Positions 6,472 to 9,589 of a DNA stretch of 9,589 bases are shown here, piece by piece. The stretch's first letter is position 1. Each line of letters opens with the position of its first letter. The stretch is from Verrucomicrobiota bacterium. Lineage in GTDB: Bacteria > Verrucomicrobiota > Verrucomicrobiia > Limisphaerales > UBA1096. The notes beneath the pieces were generated by a model. The model saw nothing but the letters and a program-made list of their open reading frames with translations. It did not search any database and was not told the origin of the DNA. Location of the stretch: the NCBI GenBank assembly GCA_030747575.1, contig JASLKI010000214.1, positions 1 through 9,589 of the forward strand, read 5' to 3'. The position numbers and the translations under genes were made by a program.

Positions 6472-8076
6472 TTAGAAAAAAAGCTCCCGGATAAGCGGCA
6501 CCTGCGTCTGGAAAAAAACGATACTTGCCATGCCCAGATAAAAAATGCCGCACCCAATCATCCCCATACGGTGATACCAGCGCGGCCGCAACTGCACGGG
6601 CAGCAGCCGGCAGTTCATCCGCAGGATGAGAAATGCCGTGAAGCCAATGCCGATCGTATTAAGGTTTGCGACAATCAGCACCATGATCTTAGGTTTGCTG
6701 TAAAACAGGAAAATTGTCGCACAGATAAATGTCCATAGGATGTAGATTGCGAGGATGGAATAATAGATTCGCCGCACCTGATCGGGGCGCATTTTTTCGC
6801 GCAAGGTCTGGCTGCCGGACCACAGGATATCCGTCCAGCGACGGCAGACATCCTCGACGATGGACATTTGACTGGGCAATAGCACCACCAGTCCAATAAG
6901 ACAGGTGGTTACCCAGAAAAAGGTGGAAAGGCCGGTTCCCGGCGTGAATGCGTGCCGCATTCCGTCTGCGCTGATGACGGCCTGAGCCCAGTCAAGCCGG
7001 TCTGGATCATTGAACATTGGGGAGTGCGGGGAAAACTGAAGCGAGATCAGTGCCGGCAACGCCATACCCATGAAGCATCCGGGCATCCAGATGAACAGCT
7101 GGTCGGTGCGGATGTATTTCCACCAGCCGTTCCAGCGTTTGATGTTGTCATCGTTAATGTCGAAAGTCTTGCCGATGTGGCTTAGAGTTATCTTACGCCC
7201 GCCTATTGCGCTCGGGATCGCTCCCACTGTGCTGCCCATGCCCCAGCCTTTGTCTCGCACAAAGTTGCTGTACGTTGCATTACCTAATCCGCCCCCGCCT
7301 GCGTAGCCTGCGAATGCCCCGAGCAGGGCAATGTTGCCAAGGAACAGCGTCGGCCAAACCCCTTGTTCCCAGCGGTGGATGAATACATTCGTCACGGTCT
7401 CTTTCCCGTTCGCATCCAGCACTGGCAGCGTGCCGAGTTTGAAAAAACCGCCGAATACCTTGCCCCAGTTTTCTGCGCTCACGAAAAACACGCCAACGAA
7501 CAGGCAGAACCCCAACACGATCACAACCTTGGCCGTGAATACCACCTGCATCATGTTGAACACCTTGCCACCTAGAAGGATGGGAACTGAAACTAGCCCG
7601 AGTATCACGTACGCCAGCGTGATTACCAGCGCGCGGTCCTCCTCTCCAGCCGGTTGACCCTGTATGATGGAGGCAATAACTGCTGCCCCCTGGGTGGAAA
7701 GCGCCGGGATGAACATCCCAAGGCTTAACAACAGAAACACACCCATCCAGAACCTAGGCCCCGGACGGCTGCGCATCATCCCGGTGAACACTGGCTCACC
7801 GCAAAACAGCGCGTACCTCCCGCATTCCATGTTGTAAAAAACCTGACAAATGATGGCGACTGCTGCGATCCACATCAATCCGCCCCCATACCGTGCGGTG
7901 ATTTCCGCGCCGACGAGCCATTCACCACCGGCGAGTTGAATCCCGCACATCACGAGCCCCGGCCCGACAAACCCAGTCCAGTTCCGCCATCCCAACGGTT
8001 TTGGCTCCGGCAGTTCCGCCTTACTCCACGAGGGAAGGCAGTTTTTCTTGATTTCGGTTTTTTGGAGATCACTCAT
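6472..8076 (-). CDS. Nramp-family-related membrane transporter lacking the DPGN metal motif
   Basis: 534 residues, strongly hydrophobic, with about 11-12 membrane segments. A soluble N-terminus (about 1-32, LPSWSKAELPEPKPLGW) precedes the first segment, GFVGPGLVMCGIQLAGGEWL (35-54), then EITARYGG. This matches the divergent Nramp-like proteins I associate with planctomycetes and verrucomicrobia. Classical Nramp proteins carry DPGN in TM1 and MPHN in TM6 to bind Mn/Fe. Here TM1 has LAGGEW, and I see no MPHN: the corresponding middle region reads GGGGLGNATYSNFVRDKGWG. Divalent-metal transport is therefore doubtful. Its place between two dehydrogenases suggests import of the pathway's organic substrate, which is inference. 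It starts 9 bp after the hydroxyacid dehydrogenase stop, and weak GAAG lies upstream of ATG 8076. Inner membrane. Confidence 0.82.
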   Translation of the reverse strand: MSDLQKTEIKKNCLPSWSKAELPEPKPLGWRNWTGFVGPGLVMCGIQLAGGEWLVGAEITARYGGGLMWIAAVAIICQVFYNMECGRYALFCGEPVFTGMMRSRPGPRFWMGVFLLLSLGMFIPALSTQGAAVIASIIQGQPAGEEDRALVITLAYVILGLVSVPILLGGKVFNMMQVVFTAKVVIVLGFCLFVGVFFVSAENWGKVFGGFFKLGTLPVLDANGKETVTNVFIHRWEQGVWPTLFLGNIALLGAFAGYAGGGGLGNATYSNFVRDKGWGMGSTVGAIPSAIGGRKITLSHIGKTFDINDDNIKRWNGWWKYIRTDQLFIWMPGCFMGMALPALISLQFSPHSPMFNDPDRLDWAQAVISADGMRHAFTPGTGLSTFFWVTTCLIGLVVLLPSQMSIVEDVCRRWTDILWSGSQTLREKMRPDQVRRIYYSILAIYILWTFICATIFLFYSKPKIMVLIVANLNTIGIGFTAFLILRMNCRLLPVQLRPRWYHRMGMIGCGIFYLGMASIVFFQTQVPLIRELFF

Positions 8077-8085
8077 CCCGGATCT

Positions 8086-9051
8086 TCAATTGGATACTCC
8101 ATTGACGATGTTGGGCAGTGGCTCCTCTTTGATGGCTTTGAGGATGGTTTCCGCTGCGGACTCACGCAGGGTGATCGCAGCCTGCTCGCTGGCAGACGCA
8201 ATGTGAGACCCGACAATGACGTTCTCCATTCGCAGGATTGGATGGTCTTTTGGGATCGGTTCCGGCGAAAAGACATCCAGTCCTACGGTGCTGATCCGCC
8301 CTTGGCCAAGCGCAGACATAAGGGCGGCAGGATCAACGAGGTCGCCGCGGCCCACATTGATCAGAATCGCTCCAGGCTTCATCTTTGAGATTGACGACTC
8401 GTTGATAATCCAACGTGTTGTCTCGCTAGACGGGCAGTGAAGCGTGATCAGGTCGCTATTGGCCAATAGTTCACCCATAGAGATCGGTTCGCCTCCTCCC
8501 TGCTCAATTTCTTCATCGCCGATTGCAGGGTCATAGACTAGTAAACGGGAACCAAAACCGGCCAAGCGCTTGGCTACGGCACGACCAATTCGGCCAAAGC
8601 CGACGATTCCAACGGTCAACCGGGCCAGCGTTTTCATCTGGCCAAGCGGCACGGCCAATCCCCAGTTCCCGTTCGTAGTGGCGTGGTGATTCTGAAAAAG
8701 ACATCGTGTGGCGGCTACCATCAGGCCAAGCGTGTGATCGGCCACCTCGTCAGTGCAAAATTCCGGCACATTGCAGACCGGGATGCCCTTAGCCCGAGTT
8801 GCATCCAGGTGAACATTGTCGTAGCCGATGCCGTATCGGACTATAACCTTCGCTCGCTCCATCGCATCCACGACTTCAGCGTTTAAGGGTGCGAACTGGG
8901 TAAGTACATAATCGGCGTCCCGCACCACTTCGATCAGTGCTTCGGGTGTTTGGCACTGGTGTCCAGCCAGTTCACAGCCGCTTGGCTGAAGCACTTTTTG
9001 CTCAATCTCGAGGTTGGGAAATGTGAAATCAGTTACGACGATTTTGGGCAT
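8086..9051 (-). CDS. D-isomer-specific 2-hydroxyacid dehydrogenase (CtBP-like)
   Basis: 321 residues from ATG 9051. NAD-dependent interconversion of a D-2-hydroxyacid and a 2-oxoacid in the cytoplasm. Visible: the substrate-domain YGIGYDNVHLDA, then NVPEFCTDEVADHTLGL (94-110) typical of the CtBP/phosphoglycerate-dehydrogenase group, then the Rossmann motif GFGRIG (151-156), with acidic D174 at the end of beta-2 for NAD. The catalytic triad is complete: R235 in NVGRGDLVD, E264 in FSPEP and H283 in GSHIAS. A longer reading from ATG 9090 would add 13 polar residues and overlap the DUF1501 gene by 23 bases. I prefer 9051, which begins at the natural MPKIVVTD strand, 16 bp after the DUF1501 stop. 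Its 2-oxoacid product would be a logical feed for the E1/E2 complex downstream. The gene holds four copies of CGCTTGGCC plus near-matches. Confidence 0.92.
   Translation of the reverse strand: MPKIVVTDFTFPNLEIEQKVLQPSGCELAGHQCQTPEALIEVVRDADYVLTQFAPLNAEVVDAMERAKVIVRYGIGYDNVHLDATRAKGIPVCNVPEFCTDEVADHTLGLMVAATRCLFQNHHATTNGNWGLAVPLGQMKTLARLTVGIVGFGRIGRAVAKRLAGFGSRLLVYDPAIGDEEIEQGGGEPISMGELLANSDLITLHCPSSETTRWIINESSISKMKPGAILINVGRGDLVDPAALMSALGQGRISTVGLDVFSPEPIPKDHPILRMENVIVGSHIASASEQAAITLRESAAETILKAIKEEPLPNIVNGVSN
8561..8574. repeat. Palindrome GCCAAGCGCTTGGC inside the hydroxyacid dehydrogenase gene
   Basis: Two overlapping inverted half-copies of the dispersed word (GGCCAAGCG at 8560 and CGCTTGGCt from 8566) form a perfect 14-bp palindrome in the codons for A-K-R-L-A, in the first helix of the Rossmann domain. 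It is the reciprocal arrangement of the 718-731 palindrome. Confidence 0.5.
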
Positions 9052-9067
9052 ATCACTTCGTTTTTGG

Positions 9068-9589
9068 TCAGGCCGCCAAGTTGTTGACAACCTTGCCAGA
9101 AACGTCGGTTAGGCGGAAGTCGCGGCCGTCATGGAGGTAAGTGAGCCGCTCGTGGTTGAGCCCAAGCAGATGCAAGATAGTTGCGTGGAAGTCGTGTGTG
9201 TGGACAGGGTCCACGACGGATTTAAGTCCAATCTCATCAGTTGCGCCATGCGTGTACCCAGCCCGAACGGCGGCTCCGGCAAGGAAGGTGGTAAATGCCC
9301 AGTTGTGGTGCTCACGCCCCTTGTGGTCAGCTGAGCTGTTGAATGGAGTACGGCCAAACTCCGTTGTCCAGACAACCAACGTGTCCTCAAACATGCCACG
9401 ATGTTTGAGGTCGGTGAGCAGGCCATAGATTGGCCGGTCGACCTGCTTAGCCAAGTGCTCGTGATCCATCATGTCGCCGTGCGAATCCCAGTTGCCGGAG
9501 GAACCGGTGTGAATCAATTCAATAAACCTAACCCCGCGTTCGGCCAAGCGCCGCGCTGCGATTGTTGTGAGTAGGAGGTTTTTCATTTG
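9068..9589 (-). CDS. DUF1501 protein, C-terminal part (5' end outside window)
   Basis: 173 codons to the right edge, stop TGA at 9070-9068. DUF1501 proteins belong to the sulfatase/alkaline-phosphatase-like superfamily. They are abundant in Planctomycetes and Verrucomicrobia, usually exported, about 430-480 residues, and often paired with DUF1549/DUF1553 cytochrome-linked proteins. Visible family landmarks: ARRLAERGVRFIEL, NWDSHGDMMDH, VVWTTEFGRTPF, GREHHNWAFTTFLAGAAV, the YTHGATDEIGLKSV segment, then VHTHDFHATILHLLGLNHE and GRDFRLTDVSGKVV at the C-terminus. Histidines and aspartates of the putative metal site are all in place. Near the edge the frame reads MKNLLLTTIAA just before ARRLAERG. 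That DNA is a repeat shared with 449-481 and is atypical for DUF1501, where I would expect a segment like CLLARRL. The true upstream sequence may therefore be replaced. The Met there is unlikely to be the start. Confidence 0.88.
   Translation of the reverse strand, partial: QMKNLLLTTIAARRLAERGVRFIELIHTGSSGNWDSHGDMMDHEHLAKQVDRPIYGLLTDLKHRGMFEDTLVVWTTEFGRTPFNSSADHKGREHHNWAFTTFLAGAAVRAGYTHGATDEIGLKSVVDPVHTHDFHATILHLLGLNHERLTYLHDGRDFRLTDVSGKVVNNLAA
9556..9588 (-). repeat. Right copy of the 33-bp direct repeat, at the window end
   Basis: Matches 449-481 at 31 of 33 bases in the same orientation, and ends one base from the window edge. It encodes MKNLLLTTIAA, fused in frame to a DUF1501 body. It may be a real gene-start module or a false join at a contig end. 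Confidence 0.85.

Larger units (their letters stand above)
718..9550. repeat. Dispersed 9-mer CGCTTGGCC / GGCCAAGCG, 11 loci
   Basis: Exact copies start at 718 (both strands, palindromic), 959, 2385, 3268, 4056, 4512, 8303, 8560, 8640, 8724 and 9542. Chance expectation is about 0.1 copy in 9.6 kb counting both strands. Oriented alike, most copies extend to GCGCTTGGCCAA. In genes the word is read as R-L-A (3268, 8560, 9542), as (A/T/P)-L-G (2385, 4512, 8303, 8640, 8724), as F-G-Q-A (4056) and as L-A-K-R (959). Conservation is therefore of the DNA, not of one peptide. No copy falls between 4521 and 8302; four fall in the hydroxyacid dehydrogenase gene. Confidence 0.8.

Noticed and set aside
7331..7657. 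Plus-strand ORF of 108 codons over the transporter
   Set aside because: Reverse reading of membrane segments; no start signal or family match.
8456..8469. Palindrome CTATTGGCCAATAG
   Set aside because: Shares only the TTGGCCAA core with the dispersed word and occurs once inside a coding region; a single 14-bp palindrome is weak evidence of function.
1..9589. CRISPR array, tRNA, rRNA, insertion sequence or transposase
   Set aside because: No spaced direct-repeat array, no cloverleaf or rRNA-like block, and no transposase motifs or terminal inverted repeats were seen on either strand.

Overview
The window is a fragment of a GC-moderate bacterial chromosome, probably Verrucomicrobiota or a planctomycete relative. 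The evidence is a DUF1501 protein, an Nramp-related transporter of the type I associate with those phyla, and a secreted tandem cyclase-domain protein. The phylum call is inference from family recall, not a search. Every gene I can support lies on the minus strand, so transcription runs from high to low coordinates. Both window edges cut through genes.

Right to left (transcription order), the main block is a tight, probably single transcription unit. It holds the C-terminal part of a DUF1501 protein (9068-9589, 5' end off the window), a D-2-hydroxyacid dehydrogenase (8086-9051), an Nramp-fold membrane transporter (6472-8076), a short-chain dehydrogenase (5647-6456), a fused alpha-beta E1 of a thiamine-diphosphate 2-oxoacid dehydrogenase (3663-5672), its lipoyl E2 acyltransferase (2458-3660) and a secreted protein with two cyclase (PF04199-type) domains (742-2448). 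Gaps are 9-16 bp, or the genes overlap. The set suggests catabolism of a small hydroxy or oxo acid: periplasmic hydrolysis of a cyclic or amide precursor, uptake, NAD-linked oxidation to a 2-oxoacid, then oxidative decarboxylation to an acyl-CoA. No E3 (dihydrolipoyl dehydrogenase) is present. The substrate cannot be read from the sequence.

The left 740 bp is different: about 41% GC over the first 360 bp, against clearly GC-richer genes to the right. It contains the N-terminal 128 residues of a secreted GH36-like alpha-galactosidase running off the left edge, a 33-codon ORF overlapping its start, and a 5'-truncated HIT-family remnant whose HIT motif has lost its middle histidine. It looks like a recombination scar or genomic boundary.

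Two DNA-level signals stand out. A 9-mer, CGCTTGGCC (fuller consensus GCGCTTGGCCAA), occurs at 11 loci where about 0.1 is expected, in several reading frames and once as a perfect 14-bp intergenic palindrome. It behaves like an uptake- or HIP1-type dispersed genomic word. Separately, a 33-bp direct repeat (31/33 identical), encoding MK(H/N)LLLTTI in frame at both places, sits at 449-481 and at the extreme right end of the window. Either it is a recurrent signal-peptide module or the right end is an assembly junction.
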